Origin: an uncultured Leuconostoc sp. | GTDB lineage: Bacteria; Bacillota; Bacilli; Lactobacillales; Lactobacillaceae | Assembly: GCF_946222815.1 (NCBI RefSeq) | Contig: NZ_CAMJRK010000012.1 | Coordinates: 1-25,987, forward strand | Direction: 5' to 3' | DNA: 25,987 nt | Part shown: one piece after another, positions 1 to 7,852 of the stretch | Numbering within the stretch: the first letter of the stretch is position 1 | Layout of the letters: each line of letters starts with the position of its first letter | Program-made: the position numbers and the translations under genes | Notes under the pieces: generated by a model | Seen by the model: the letters and a program-made list of their open reading frames with translations, nothing else | Told to the model about the DNA's origin: nothing | The model's database searches: none

Positions 1-31
1 TGCGAGGATAGGAAGATGCGGTGCCGTACAT
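1..31 (+). rRNA. Probable 3' end of 5S rRNA (partial)
   Basis: The first 30 or so bases contain GCGAGGATAGGAAG followed by a GC-rich end, which resembles the loop E and helix I 3' strand of Gram-positive 5S rRNA (family pattern GAGAGUAGGAC then a GC-rich closing strand). A strong intrinsic terminator follows at once, as is usual after the last gene of an rRNA operon. The rest of the gene lies outside the window, so pairing with the 5' strand cannot be tested. The alternative is a short C-terminal coding tail: frame 1 is open for ten codons to a TAA at 31-33. Confidence 0.6.
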
Positions 32-64
32 AAGGAGTACTCTGAGAAGGGTACTCCTTTTTTT
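32..64 (+). terminator. Intrinsic terminator of the upstream (rRNA?) transcript
   Basis: The 9-bp stem AAGGAGTAC (32-40) pairs with GTACTCCTT (51-59) around a 10-nt loop, and a T tract runs to 64. It ends the transcript entering from the left, before the spx promoter. Confidence 0.85.
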
Positions 65-102
65 GATAATTTAAGGCCATATACTTTCTTAAGAAAATTT
101 GT

Positions 103-131
103 TATAATTAGCCTATTAGTATTTAAGGAGG
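103..131 (+). promoter_or_regulatory. spx promoter -10 and ribosome binding site
   Basis: TATAAT lies at 103-108; no good -35 is seen 17 bp upstream (TATACT at 80-85 is poor). A strong Shine-Dalgarno AAGGAGG at 125-131 is 9 nt from the ATG at 141, which favours that start over the in-frame ATG at 147. Confidence 0.55.
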
Positions 132-140
132 CATTATTCT

Positions 141-581
141 ATGGCTATGGTTACACTGTTTTCATCACCAAGTTGTACCTCTTGCCGAAAAGCAAAATTG
201 TGGTTAAGCAATCATGATATTCCTTATATTGAGCGTGATGTGAATAAAGAACCACTGCGTGCTGAAGAAGTTAAAGAAATACTTAGATTAACTGAAGATG
301 GGACAGAAGAGCTTATTTCTAAGCGCTCAAAGATATTTTCTAAATTGAATATAGACCTTGATAGTATTTCAACTAATACATTTATTGAACTGATAGTGGC
401 TAACCCTTCTTTGCTGAAGAGACCAATTATTATGGACGATCATCGCATGCAAGTTGGATATAATGATGATGAAATACGTCGTTTTCTACCTCGTGATATA
501 CGTCAGCGTGAACTTATTCGTGCAACATTTAAGGCGGACTTTGAAGAAAAGGCAAAAGATTTAGTAGTTGAGAGAGAATAA
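141..581 (+). CDS. spx: Spx-family redox-sensing transcriptional regulator
   Basis: Spx-type protein of 146 aa (ArsC-like fold) that binds the RNA polymerase alpha C-terminal domain and redirects transcription during disulfide and other thiol stress. The redox switch CTSC is at residues 12-15. Hallmark Spx segments follow: GTEELISKRSKIF, KRPIIMDD, QVGYNDDEIRRFLPR. The family start corresponds to the ATG at 147 (Met3), but the Shine-Dalgarno spacing supports 141, giving two extra residues. It is followed 63 bp later by mecA. In Bacillus MecA/ClpCP and ClpXP control regulator turnover, so the pairing suggests a shared stress-proteolysis theme (inference). Nothing looks damaged. Confidence 0.95.
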   Translation: MAMVTLFSSPSCTSCRKAKLWLSNHDIPYIERDVNKEPLRAEEVKEILRLTEDGTEELISKRSKIFSKLNIDLDSISTNTFIELIVANPSLLKRPIIMDDHRMQVGYNDDEIRRFLPRDIRQRELIRATFKADFEEKAKDLVVERE

Positions 582-644
582 TTAGCTTCAGCTAGTTTTG
601 CCATAATAATTTTTAAAATTTATATGAAAGGCTGCTATTAAATT

Positions 645-1331
645 ATGGAAATGGAAAGAATTAATGATAATACAATTCGTGTTATGATTGAAAATACTGA
701 TTTAAAGGAACGTGGTATTTCTGTTATGGAATTGCTAGGGGATCACGATAAAATAGAGTCTTTTTTTTATAATATTTTATCTGAGGTTGATGTTGATCAT
801 GATTTTAGTGATGATGATCAAGTTAGTTTTCAAATTTTACCTAATCGTAATGGATTGGAATTATTTATTTCAAGATTAGATAATGATAACCAAGTAGGCG
901 ATGTTATTAACAACTTAATGAGTTATGCAGAAAATAAATCGAAAAAAATTGACGATGTTAGCGATGAAAGACGTATTGAATTACAACAAACTGACGATAG
1001 TATAGTTAGTTCGAATGGGCCTGAATCAAATAAAGTAGCAACAAATTCTGAATTAGTTTTAAAAATTTTAGATTTTGAGTCAATTATTGCAATTTCAAAA
1101 ATAAATCAAATAAAAAATACGTTGTCTGATTTATATCGATATAATAATACATTTTATCTTGTATTGACATTTCCAATTGATAAAATGACACTGGAAACAA
1201 TTAAAGATCAAAAATCTTTTGCGATTGAATTTGCTTCAGAAAGTGCTATTAAAAAAGATGTGCTAAGTGAGCATGGCAAAATAGTTATGCGTGAAGATGC
1301 ACTTGCCCAAATAAAAATTATTTTTAAATGA
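645..1331 (+). CDS. mecA: MecA-family adaptor protein for ClpC
   Basis: MecA homologue of 228 aa. MecA adaptors bring substrates to the ClpCP protease and help ClpC assemble, in the cytoplasm. The N-terminus MEMERINDNTIRVMI is the family's substrate-binding start, with ERGISVMELL shortly after. A charged, low-complexity linker (about residues 95-130) separates it from a C-terminal domain (about 135-228) that would bind ClpC. Length matches the family (about 215-240 aa). The Shine-Dalgarno GAAAGG at 626-631 is 13 nt from the start, rather far, so the in-frame ATG at 651 cannot be excluded. The gene is AT-rich even for this window. No strong terminator separates it from spx, so read-through is likely. 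Confidence 0.9.
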   Translation: MEMERINDNTIRVMIENTDLKERGISVMELLGDHDKIESFFYNILSEVDVDHDFSDDDQVSFQILPNRNGLELFISRLDNDNQVGDVINNLMSYAENKSKKIDDVSDERRIELQQTDDSIVSSNGPESNKVATNSELVLKILDFESIIAISKINQIKNTLSDLYRYNNTFYLVLTFPIDKMTLETIKDQKSFAIEFASESAIKKDVLSEHGKIVMREDALAQIKIIFK

Positions 1332-1339
1332 GTGTGTAG

Positions 1340-1345
1340 TATAAT
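1340..1345 (+). promoter_or_regulatory. Possible -10 element for the rhodanese-like gene
   Basis: TATAAT sits 32 bp upstream of the rhodanese-like start, just after the mecA stop. No convincing -35 is visible (ATTATT at 17-bp spacing), so this may be a weak internal promoter. Confidence 0.35.
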
Positions 1346-1377
1346 ATAGAAATTGGCGTGATTGGAAGAGGTGAGTT

Positions 1378-1779
1378 ATGAATTTATTAACAACTGTCAT
1401 TATAGTTGTTGTTGTGTGGGGTTTAATTGCTTTAGGAAGTTGGTTGTGGGTATTTTTATCTGCAAAAAATAGCGCTGTATTGCTTAAACCTGTTGATTTT
1501 ACAAACAAACTATCAAATGAAAACGGTCAAATTATTGATGTGAGAGAGTCTGCTGCATATAAGCGTTCGCATATAATGGGTGCGCGGAATATACCAATGA
1601 CCAATTTTTTACAGGGGAAATCTGGGTTACGAAAAGACCGTGACATTTTCTTATATGACGAACGATTACGTGATGTGGCTCGTGTTGGTAAGTCTTTGAA
1701 AAAGCAAGGTTATCATAAAAGTAACATATTTATTTTACGCGGTGGTTTTAGTCGATATGATGGTAAAATTACAAAATAA
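1378..1779 (+). CDS. Membrane-anchored rhodanese-like protein, catalytic Cys absent
   Basis: Protein of 133 aa with an N-terminal membrane segment (residues about 4-28) followed by a rhodanese-like domain (about 36-130). Recognisable features are IIDVRESAAYKRSHIMGARNIP (split here: IIDVRE at 52-57, SHIMGARNIP at 64-73) and the C-terminal LRGGFSRY. Active rhodaneses have a Cys after the strand that reads IFLY here; this protein has Asp94 in that position (IFLYDERLRDVARV), so it should not transfer sulfur. Non-catalytic rhodanese domains often serve in binding or sensing. Similar YqhL/YibN-type single-TM rhodaneses are common in Firmicutes. The start is supported by GAAGAGG upstream. A terminator follows directly. 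The exact role is unknown. Confidence 0.8.
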   Translation: MNLLTTVIIVVVVWGLIALGSWLWVFLSAKNSAVLLKPVDFTNKLSNENGQIIDVRESAAYKRSHIMGARNIPMTNFLQGKSGLRKDRDIFLYDERLRDVARVGKSLKKQGYHKSNIFILRGGFSRYDGKITK

Positions 1780-1793
1780 CTGATATTGAAGTG

Positions 1794-1825
1794 AAAAACA
1801 CTTAGATTTTTCTAAGTGTTTTTTT
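1794..1825 (+). terminator. Intrinsic terminator after the rhodanese-like gene
   Basis: The 13-bp perfect stem AAAAACACTTAGA (1794-1806) / TCTAAGTGTTTTT (1811-1823) has a TTTT loop and a run of T. It separates the spx-mecA region from the lplA-pdh operon. Confidence 0.92.
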
Positions 1826-1862
1826 GTCTAAAAAATTATAGTTATTTTTTATCAAAAGCGTG

Positions 1863-1905
1863 TATAATAAAAGTTACAATATGTAAGCGGTTACAATTTA
1901 AGGAG
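1863..1905 (+). promoter_or_regulatory. lplA-pdh operon promoter with cre (CcpA) site and RBS
   Basis: TATAAT at 1863-1868 places the transcription start near 1875. At 1882-1895 lies TGTAAGCGGTTACA, a full match to the cre pattern TGTAANCGNTTACA known for CcpA. Its position just after +1 is that of a repressing cre. The Shine-Dalgarno AAGGAG (1900-1905) is 8 nt before the ATG at 1914. The -35 is weak. Control by CcpA is an inference from the site. Confidence 0.75.
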
Positions 1906-1913
1906 TGTTATTT

Positions 1914-2924
1914 ATGCGATATATTAATTATTTTAATCAAGATGCCTACACAAATATTGCCATGGACGCTTGGTTATTAAAAAATTTAAAAGCAAAAGAG
2001 CCTGTATTCTCTTTGTGGCAAAATAAACGTGCTGTTATCGTTGGTGAGAATCAAAATACATTTTCTGAAGTTAATGCTGACTATGTTGATGCACATAACG
2101 TGCAGGTTGTACGACGTGTATCTGGAGGTGGTGCGGTTTATCATGATTTAGGAAATATTTGCTTTACATTCTTTGTCCCTGTTTCTAGCAGTGCACGCGT
2201 TGATTTTCACCAATTTGTTCAGCCTATGGCTGATGCATTGGAGTCGCTTGGTATTCATGTAGATATATCTGGCAGAAATGATTTAGAAATTGAAGGAAAA
2301 AAAGTGTCAGGTAATGCACAGCGTTATGCTGGTGGCTACTTGATGCACCATGGTACGTTACTTTGGGACACTGATGTTGATGCCATGGTTCGCTCATTGA
2401 ACGTTGCCGACGAAAAATTTATATCTAAGGCTGCTAAATCGGTTCGATCACGTGTTGGCAACATTAAGGACTATGCGCCAAAAGATTTGACGATTGACAA
2501 ATTTATTGAACAGTTGACTTATTATTTGGCAAATGAGGGACAAGATGATGAATATAAATTAAATGCTAAACAAAAATCCGATATTTTAACGTTGCGGGAT
2601 GAAAAATTTTCTCAGTGGTCATGGAATTATGGTCAAAGTCCAGAATTTATGTACAATAATCATGCCAAATTCAATGGTGGTAGTATTGATGTTCAAGTTG
2701 ATGTTCATGATGGTAAGATAACAGACATTAATTTTACAGGTGATTTTTTGGGAGTTCGTGACTGGCGAGAGATGAAGTCACAATTGATTGATGTACCGTT
2801 CATATATGAATATATTGCTGATATTTTAGAGAAAAATAAGGATGGTCAATATTTTGGCAGCATTACCAATGATGAGTTGCTAAAAACGTTCTTTCAGAAA
2901 GATGAGGTAGAGACTAATGCGTGA
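1914..2924 (+). CDS. lplA: Lipoate-protein ligase A
   Basis: Uses ATP to activate free lipoate to lipoyl-AMP and attaches it to the lipoyl domain lysine of 2-oxoacid dehydrogenase E2 subunits; cytoplasmic. The protein is 336 aa from the ATG at 1914; a GTG nine bases upstream overlaps the Shine-Dalgarno and is rejected. Family motifs are clear: RRVSGGGAVYHDLGN (67-81) and GKKVSGNAQR (128-137) with catalytic Lys130, then LMHHGTLL. A C-terminal accessory domain (about 250-336) is present, so this is a complete two-domain LplA. It is the first gene of the pdh operon, overlapping pdhA by 8 bp, and its natural target is the E2 encoded three genes later. This suggests the cell relies on scavenged lipoate. 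Confidence 0.95.
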   Translation: MRYINYFNQDAYTNIAMDAWLLKNLKAKEPVFSLWQNKRAVIVGENQNTFSEVNADYVDAHNVQVVRRVSGGGAVYHDLGNICFTFFVPVSSSARVDFHQFVQPMADALESLGIHVDISGRNDLEIEGKKVSGNAQRYAGGYLMHHGTLLWDTDVDAMVRSLNVADEKFISKAAKSVRSRVGNIKDYAPKDLTIDKFIEQLTYYLANEGQDDEYKLNAKQKSDILTLRDEKFSQWSWNYGQSPEFMYNNHAKFNGGSIDVQVDVHDGKITDINFTGDFLGVRDWREMKSQLIDVPFIYEYIADILEKNKDGQYFGSITNDELLKTFFQKDEVETNA

Positions 2925-4053
2925 TGTCGTTGTAGCAAATAAGGAAATTCTTGATTTTGATAATCAAATACAGATACAAGATGATGTGTTTCCAATATTG
3001 CATATTTTAGACAGTGATGGTGAAATTGTTGATAATGAATCACTGAAAAGAGCACAGTTAACCGAAGAAGATTTTATAACTATAATGAAGCGTATGTTAT
3101 TAAGTCGGCAACTAGATATTCGTTCAACTAAGTTAGCAAAGCAAGGACGTTTTGGATTTTTTGCACCAACTGCTGGACAAGAAGCTTCTCAAATGGCGTC
3201 ATCATATGCTTTTAAAGATGATGATTGGTTAATGCCAGGTTATCGTGATATTCCTCAAATTGTTGTTAAAGGATGGCCAATTTGGAAAGCGATTTTATGG
3301 TCGCGCGGGCATTCATTGGGTAATGTGTTTACAACTGAAGAAGGAAAACCAGTTAATTCATGGATGCCACAAATTATTATTGGTGCACAGTATGTGGAAG
3401 CGGCAGGTATTGCACTTGGCATGAAACAGCGTCAAAAGGACGCTGTTGCTTATGCCTATACAGGTGAAGGTGGTTCATCACAAGGTGATTTTTATGAAGG
3501 TGTGAATTTTGCTGGTGCTTATAAGGCGAATGCCGTTTTCTTTATACAAAATAATGGTTTTGCTATTTCAACACCTCGTGCGATGCAGACGGCTGCATCG
3601 CATTTGGCTGCAAAAGGTTGGGCTGCAGGTGTACCTAGTATTGTTGTTGATGGCAACGATCCCATTGCGGTTTATTTAGCTGCAAAGGAAGCAAGAGCAT
3701 GGGCAACGAGCGGCAAAGGACCTGTCTTGATTGAAACACTCACTAACCGCTTAGAGGCGCATTCAACTGCTGGTGATGATCCATTACGTTATCGTACACA
3801 AGCTGATATTGATGCTGCTTGGAAAAAAGAGCCATTAATTCGCATGCGTCAATATATGACTAGCCAAGGTATTTGGGATGAAGATAAAGAAACAGCTTAC
3901 ATCATTGGAGTCAATGCCCTGATTGATGACCAAATTAAGATAGCTGATAAGGTTTCTAAACAAAAAATTTCTGACTTTATCAAAAATACACTTGAAGTAC
4001 CAAGCTATGCAATGGTTGAGCAAATTACCAAGTTTGAAAGCGAGGGAAAGTAA
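2917..4053 (+). CDS. pdhA: Pyruvate dehydrogenase E1 component, alpha subunit
   Basis: With PdhB it forms the thiamine-diphosphate-dependent E1 that decarboxylates pyruvate and passes the acetyl group to E2 lipoate. The protein is 378 aa. Key segments are GFFAPTAGQEASQ (80-92), MPGYRD and HSLGNVF, and the thiamine diphosphate motif from GEG (183-185) to NN (212-213). The first motif has Glu where many homologues have Asp (GDG), a conservative change. The phosphorylation-loop region HSTAGDDPLRYR is typical of Gram-positive PdhA. The start overlaps the lplA stop by 8 bp, and GAGG lies about 9 nt upstream, indicating translational coupling. The branched-chain 2-oxoacid E1 alpha is the nearest alternative, but the context and sequence favour pyruvate. 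Confidence 0.92.
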   Translation: MRDVVVANKEILDFDNQIQIQDDVFPILHILDSDGEIVDNESLKRAQLTEEDFITIMKRMLLSRQLDIRSTKLAKQGRFGFFAPTAGQEASQMASSYAFKDDDWLMPGYRDIPQIVVKGWPIWKAILWSRGHSLGNVFTTEEGKPVNSWMPQIIIGAQYVEAAGIALGMKQRQKDAVAYAYTGEGGSSQGDFYEGVNFAGAYKANAVFFIQNNGFAISTPRAMQTAASHLAAKGWAAGVPSIVVDGNDPIAVYLAAKEARAWATSGKGPVLIETLTNRLEAHSTAGDDPLRYRTQADIDAAWKKEPLIRMRQYMTSQGIWDEDKETAYIIGVNALIDDQIKIADKVSKQKISDFIKNTLEVPSYAMVEQITKFESEGK

Positions 4054-4054
4054 C

Positions 4055-5035
4055 ATGGCTGTTAAAAGTTATATTGATGCGGTTCGTGAAGCGATGGACT
4101 TAGCGTTAGAAAAAGACAATAATGTTTTGATTTTTGGTGAAGATGTTGGTAAAAATGGTGGTGTATTTCGAGCAACAGATGGTTTACAAGCAAAATATGG
4201 TGAAGACCGTGTTTTCAATACGCCTTTAGCAGAATCAGGCATAGGTGGATTAGCCATTGGATTAACAACACAAGATTATCGGCCAATTATGGAAATTCAA
4301 TTTTTTGGTTTTGTGTTTGAAGTGATGGATTCTATTGCTGGTCAAATGGCTCGTAATCGATACCGGTTTAATGGTACACGTAATATGCCTATTGTTGTAC
4401 GATCACCTTATGGTGGTGGTACTAAAACACCTGAAATGCATGCAGATAATCTTGAAGGTATGGTGGCTCAGGTTCCTGGTATTCGTGTGGTTATGCCAGC
4501 TAATCCTGCAGATGCAAAGGGGTTACTCTTGAGTGCCATTGAATCTAACGATCCTGTTGTTTTTTTGGAAAATATACATTTGTATCGTTCAATGAAAGGT
4601 GAGGTACCTGAAGGATACTATACAACACCGCTAGATAAGGCAGCAGTTGTTCATGAAGGTACAGATGTGTCGATTATTTCTTACGGTGGTGGTGTGCCAG
4701 TTGCTTTGAAAGCGGCAGATGAATTAAATAAAAATGGTATTTCGGCCGAAGTGTTAGATTTACGTACGGTGTCGCCATTGGATATTCAAAGTATTGGTGA
4801 TACGGTTACTAAAACTGGTCGAGTTGTTGTTGTTCAAGAGGCACAACGTATGGCTGGTATTGGTGCCAATATTATGAGTGAAATTTCGGAACGGTTTATT
4901 TTGAGTTTAAAAGCGCCAATTGGGCGTATTGCAGCACCAGATTCAGTTTATCCTTTTGGACAGGCAGAAAATGATTGGATGATTAAATCTGATGATGTTG
5001 TGGCCAAGGTAATGGAGGTTGTGAATTATGACTGA
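4055..5035 (+). CDS. pdhB: Pyruvate dehydrogenase E1 component, beta subunit
   Basis: The beta subunit completes the E1 heterotetramer and helps bind the thiamine diphosphate pyrophosphate side and the E2 core. The protein is 326 aa. Typical segments are FGEDVGKNGGVFRAT near residue 27, NTPLAESGIGGLAIGL, PYGGGTKTPEMHADNLEG and a C-terminal PIGRIAAPDSVYPFGQAE. An open frame extends 63 bp further upstream inside pdhA, but the conserved N-terminus MAVKSYIDAVREAM and the GAGGG ribosome site at 4042-4046 fix the start at 4055, one base after the pdhA stop. It overlaps pdhC by 8 bp. Nothing abnormal is visible. Confidence 0.95.
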   Translation: MAVKSYIDAVREAMDLALEKDNNVLIFGEDVGKNGGVFRATDGLQAKYGEDRVFNTPLAESGIGGLAIGLTTQDYRPIMEIQFFGFVFEVMDSIAGQMARNRYRFNGTRNMPIVVRSPYGGGTKTPEMHADNLEGMVAQVPGIRVVMPANPADAKGLLLSAIESNDPVVFLENIHLYRSMKGEVPEGYYTTPLDKAAVVHEGTDVSIISYGGGVPVALKAADELNKNGISAEVLDLRTVSPLDIQSIGDTVTKTGRVVVVQEAQRMAGIGANIMSEISERFILSLKAPIGRIAAPDSVYPFGQAENDWMIKSDDVVAKVMEVVNYD

Positions 5036-6335
5036 GATCTTTAAAATGCCTGATATTGGCGAAGGTATGGCTGAAGGAGATATTACAACATGGCTTATTA
5101 AGGTCGGAGATGTTGTTGCCATGGATGATCCCGTTGCTGAAGTTCAAAATGATAAATTAATTCAAGAAATTTTATCACCTTATGGTGGTAAAGTGACTAA
5201 GTTATTTGTTGAAGCGGGTACAACTGTTGAAGTGGGTGATTCCTTAATTGAATTTGATGGTGATGGTAGTGGTGATTCTGTCAGTGAAGAGCAACCCGAT
5301 ACGGTGGAAAAAAAGCCAGTTGCTGAAACAGCGCCAGAAAATAAAATCGCACAAATACCAACTGTGACAAGTACACAAGCAGAAACAACCGTACAAGTTG
5401 TTAATGGTCATGTTTTGGCTATGCCTTCAGTGCGTCATTTGGCCCATGAAAAAGGTATTGATCTCACAAAAGTTGTACCGAGTGGTCGTCATGGGCATGT
5501 CACTTTGTCCGATGTTGAAAATTTCCAAGATATTGATGAAACAACGGAAATTAACGTACAACCAACGATTAAGCCAAAAGAAGCGATTGCCACAAAGAAT
5601 GATGCGCCTCTGGTTGTTGCACCTGAACCATTGCGAGAGGGACGTCAACCATTAACAGCAGTACGTAAGGCAATTGCTAAAGCAATGAGCACACAAAATA
5701 CGACTATTCCAACGGTTACTAATTTTGATTCTGTTGAGGTTAGTAAGTTGGTGGCGCATCGTCAAGCATTTAAAGCGCAAGCTGCTAATGATGACATTCG
5801 ATTGACGTATTTAGCATATGTTGTGAAGGCGTTAGCTGCCACAGCTAAAAAGTTCCCAGAATTGAATGCGAGTCTAGATATGGCAACACAAGAAGTCATC
5901 TATCATGATGATGTTAATATGGGGATAGCAGTTAGTGCACCATCAGGACTGTATGTACCAGTGATTGCACATGCGGATCAGAAGTCAATTTTAACTATTG
6001 CTGCAGAAATTGCTGAACTCGCCGAGGCGGTTCGTACTGGGACTATTCGACCTCAGCAAATGCAAGGTGGGACGATTACTATTTCTAACTTAGGGTCAGC
6101 ACGTGGCACATGGTTTACCCCAATTATTAGCGGTAAAGAAGTGGCTATTTTGGGACTGGGTTCGATTTTGAAGGAACCTATTGTCAATGAAGCGGGTGAT
6201 CTTGCGATTGGTCAAAATATGAAATTATCTCTCAGTTATGATCATCGTTTAATTGATGGTATGTTGGGACAATCAGCCTTGAATTATTTGAAGCAATTAT
6301 TGGCTGATCCTGCTTATATGTTAATGGAGGTTTAA
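5028..6335 (+). CDS. pdhC: Dihydrolipoamide acetyltransferase, E2 of pyruvate dehydrogenase
   Basis: E2 core enzyme of 435 aa; it transfers acetyl from lipoyllysine to CoA. The single lipoyl domain covers about residues 1-80, with the lipoylation site at Lys43 in QNDKLIQEI (many homologues have DKA/DKS). A long Pro/Glu/Thr-rich linker follows, then the peripheral subunit-binding domain (about 129-166, AMPSVRHLAHEKGIDL), a second linker and the catalytic domain (about 200-435). The active-site motif DHRLIDG holds His406 and Asp410. The start overlaps the pdhB stop (ATGACTGA). Having one lipoyl domain is usual for Gram-positive E2. LplA from the first gene of the operon is the likely modifying enzyme. 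Confidence 0.95.
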   Translation: MTEIFKMPDIGEGMAEGDITTWLIKVGDVVAMDDPVAEVQNDKLIQEILSPYGGKVTKLFVEAGTTVEVGDSLIEFDGDGSGDSVSEEQPDTVEKKPVAETAPENKIAQIPTVTSTQAETTVQVVNGHVLAMPSVRHLAHEKGIDLTKVVPSGRHGHVTLSDVENFQDIDETTEINVQPTIKPKEAIATKNDAPLVVAPEPLREGRQPLTAVRKAIAKAMSTQNTTIPTVTNFDSVEVSKLVAHRQAFKAQAANDDIRLTYLAYVVKALAATAKKFPELNASLDMATQEVIYHDDVNMGIAVSAPSGLYVPVIAHADQKSILTIAAEIAELAEAVRTGTIRPQQMQGGTITISNLGSARGTWFTPIISGKEVAILGLGSILKEPIVNEAGDLAIGQNMKLSLSYDHRLIDGMLGQSALNYLKQLLADPAYMLMEV

Positions 6336-6337
6336 TC

Positions 6338-7747
6338 ATGGTTGTCGGTGCACAAGCACGTGAAATTGATACTGTAGTGATTGGTTCTGGACCTGGTGGT
6401 TATGTAGCTGCAATTCGTGCAGCTGAGTTAGGTCAAAAAGTCACTATTATTGAACGCGATATGATTGGCGGCGTTTGTTTGAATGTTGGATGTATACCAT
6501 CAAAAGCTTTAATTAATGTTGGGCATCGTTATCGTAAATCAATGTCTCCCACACCTTTTGGTTTAACGACGACTGGAACGGCACTTGATTGGCATCAAGT
6601 TCAAGATTGGAAACAAAATAAGGTTGTTCATACGTTGACTAGTGGTGTTGATATGTTACTCAAAAAGCATCATGTAGAAGTTATTAAAGGTGAAGCAAGA
6701 TTTAACGATAATGCAACACTCAACGTATTACAAGAAGACGGCCATGAATTATTGCAGTTTAATAATGCGATTATAGCAACTGGATCTCGCCCAGTAGATT
6801 TAGCTAACATGCCTTTTGGCGGTCGTATTATTGATTCAACGGGGGCTTTGAATTTAACTGCTATACCAAAAAAATTGATCATTGTAGGTGGTGGCGTGAT
6901 TGGTTCCGAGTTAGGCGGTGCCTATGCTAATTTAGGAACGCAAGTGACAATTATTGAAGGTTTAGATCACACATTAAACGGCTTTGATCACGAAATGACG
7001 AAGCCAGTATTAGACGATTTCACCAGTCGTGGTGGTGTGATTGTGACATCTGCAGTTGCTAAATCAGCAGAACAAACAGTAGATGATGTGACATTGACTT
7101 ATGAGGTTGACGGTAAAGAACAAACAATTACTGGTGAATATTTGTTAGTGGCAGTTGGACGTCGTGTGAACACAGATGATGTCGGACTGAATAACACGGA
7201 TATTAAGTTGTCAGATCGTGGTGTGATTGAAATAGCTGATAATATGCAAACAAGCGTTGCACATATTTATGCGATTGGCGATATTACTGCTGGCCCACAG
7301 CTTGCGCATAAAGCGAGCTTTCAAGCAAAAATTGCGGCTGGTGCAATTTCAGAAGATCCACAAGCCCATGATTTACATTATTCATTACCAGCTGTGGCGT
7401 ACACTAATTTTGAATTAACAACAACTGGTGAAACACCAGATTCAGTAAAAGACAAAAAACTGAATGCTAAAATTTCAAAATTTCCGTTTGCCGGTAACGG
7501 ACGTGCTATTTCCATGGATGAAACAGTTGGCTTTATTCGACTCATTAGTGATAAGGAAACACATGCGCTACTTGGTGGTCAAATTGTTGGGCCAAATGCA
7601 TCAGATTTGATTTCCGAATTGTCACTTGCAATTGAAAATGGGTTAACTACGAATGATATATCATTAACAATTCATCCACATCCAACATTGGGAGAAGCAA
7701 TTATGGATACCGCTGAATTAGCTGATGGCTTACCAATTCATATTTAA
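6338..7747 (+). CDS. pdhD: Dihydrolipoamide dehydrogenase, E3
   Basis: FAD flavoenzyme of 469 aa that reoxidises the dihydrolipoyl groups of E2 and makes NADH. The FAD-binding GSGPGG is at residues 16-21, the redox-active disulfide is CLNVGC (Cys47, Cys52), and the NAD-binding GGGVIGSELG lies near 187-196. The C-terminal dimer-interface motif HPHPTLGEAIMD carries the catalytic His-Glu pair. There is no extra N-terminal lipoyl domain. The ribosome site GGAGG is at 6326-6330, 7 nt from the start, just after the pdhC stop. It is the last gene of the operon. Its final 93 bp are duplicated as a degenerate copy about 2.9 kb downstream (10542-10634). Confidence 0.95.
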   Translation: MVVGAQAREIDTVVIGSGPGGYVAAIRAAELGQKVTIIERDMIGGVCLNVGCIPSKALINVGHRYRKSMSPTPFGLTTTGTALDWHQVQDWKQNKVVHTLTSGVDMLLKKHHVEVIKGEARFNDNATLNVLQEDGHELLQFNNAIIATGSRPVDLANMPFGGRIIDSTGALNLTAIPKKLIIVGGGVIGSELGGAYANLGTQVTIIEGLDHTLNGFDHEMTKPVLDDFTSRGGVIVTSAVAKSAEQTVDDVTLTYEVDGKEQTITGEYLLVAVGRRVNTDDVGLNNTDIKLSDRGVIEIADNMQTSVAHIYAIGDITAGPQLAHKASFQAKIAAGAISEDPQAHDLHYSLPAVAYTNFELTTTGETPDSVKDKKLNAKISKFPFAGNGRAISMDETVGFIRLISDKETHALLGGQIVGPNASDLISELSLAIENGLTTNDISLTIHPHPTLGEAIMDTAELADGLPIHI

Positions 7748-7763
7748 ATCACAATGCTCTTTT

Positions 7764-7852
7764 AAATAATCATGATAAAATAAAGTTGTCACAATTGTGG
7801 CAACTTTATTTAGATAGGAATAGACATGGCAAAAATTAATACAACTGATGAT
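7764..7852 (+). repeat. Copy 1 of an 89-bp direct repeat (leader and start of the hydrolase gene)
   Basis: This segment matches 10634-10722 with only 4 differences in 89 bases by hand alignment. It covers the post-pdhD hairpin, the leader and the first nine codons of the hydrolase gene. Copy 1 follows the true pdhD; copy 2 follows a degenerate pdhD tail and leads into the intact hydrolase. Confidence 0.9.
7782..7810 (+). terminator. Hairpin after pdhD, probable terminator
   Basis: AAAGTTGTCACAA (7782-7794) pairs with TTGTGGCAACTTT (7795-7807) in 12 of 13 positions, followed by a short AT-rich tail rather than a pure T run. It is the likely end of the lplA-pdh transcript. The inner CACAATTGTG is a perfect palindrome, so a protein-binding role is also possible. 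Confidence 0.6.

Noticed and set aside
582..644. Terminator between spx and mecA
   Set aside because: Only a 4-bp TAGC/GCTA stem with a short T run is visible, too weak to list.
1905..1913. GTG at 1905 as the lplA start
   Set aside because: It overlaps the Shine-Dalgarno AAGGAG; ATG 1914 has correct spacing and the family N-terminus.
3992..4054. Longer pdhB starting inside pdhA
   Set aside because: The conserved N-terminus and the GAGGG site point to ATG 4055; the extra residues are pdhA read in another frame.
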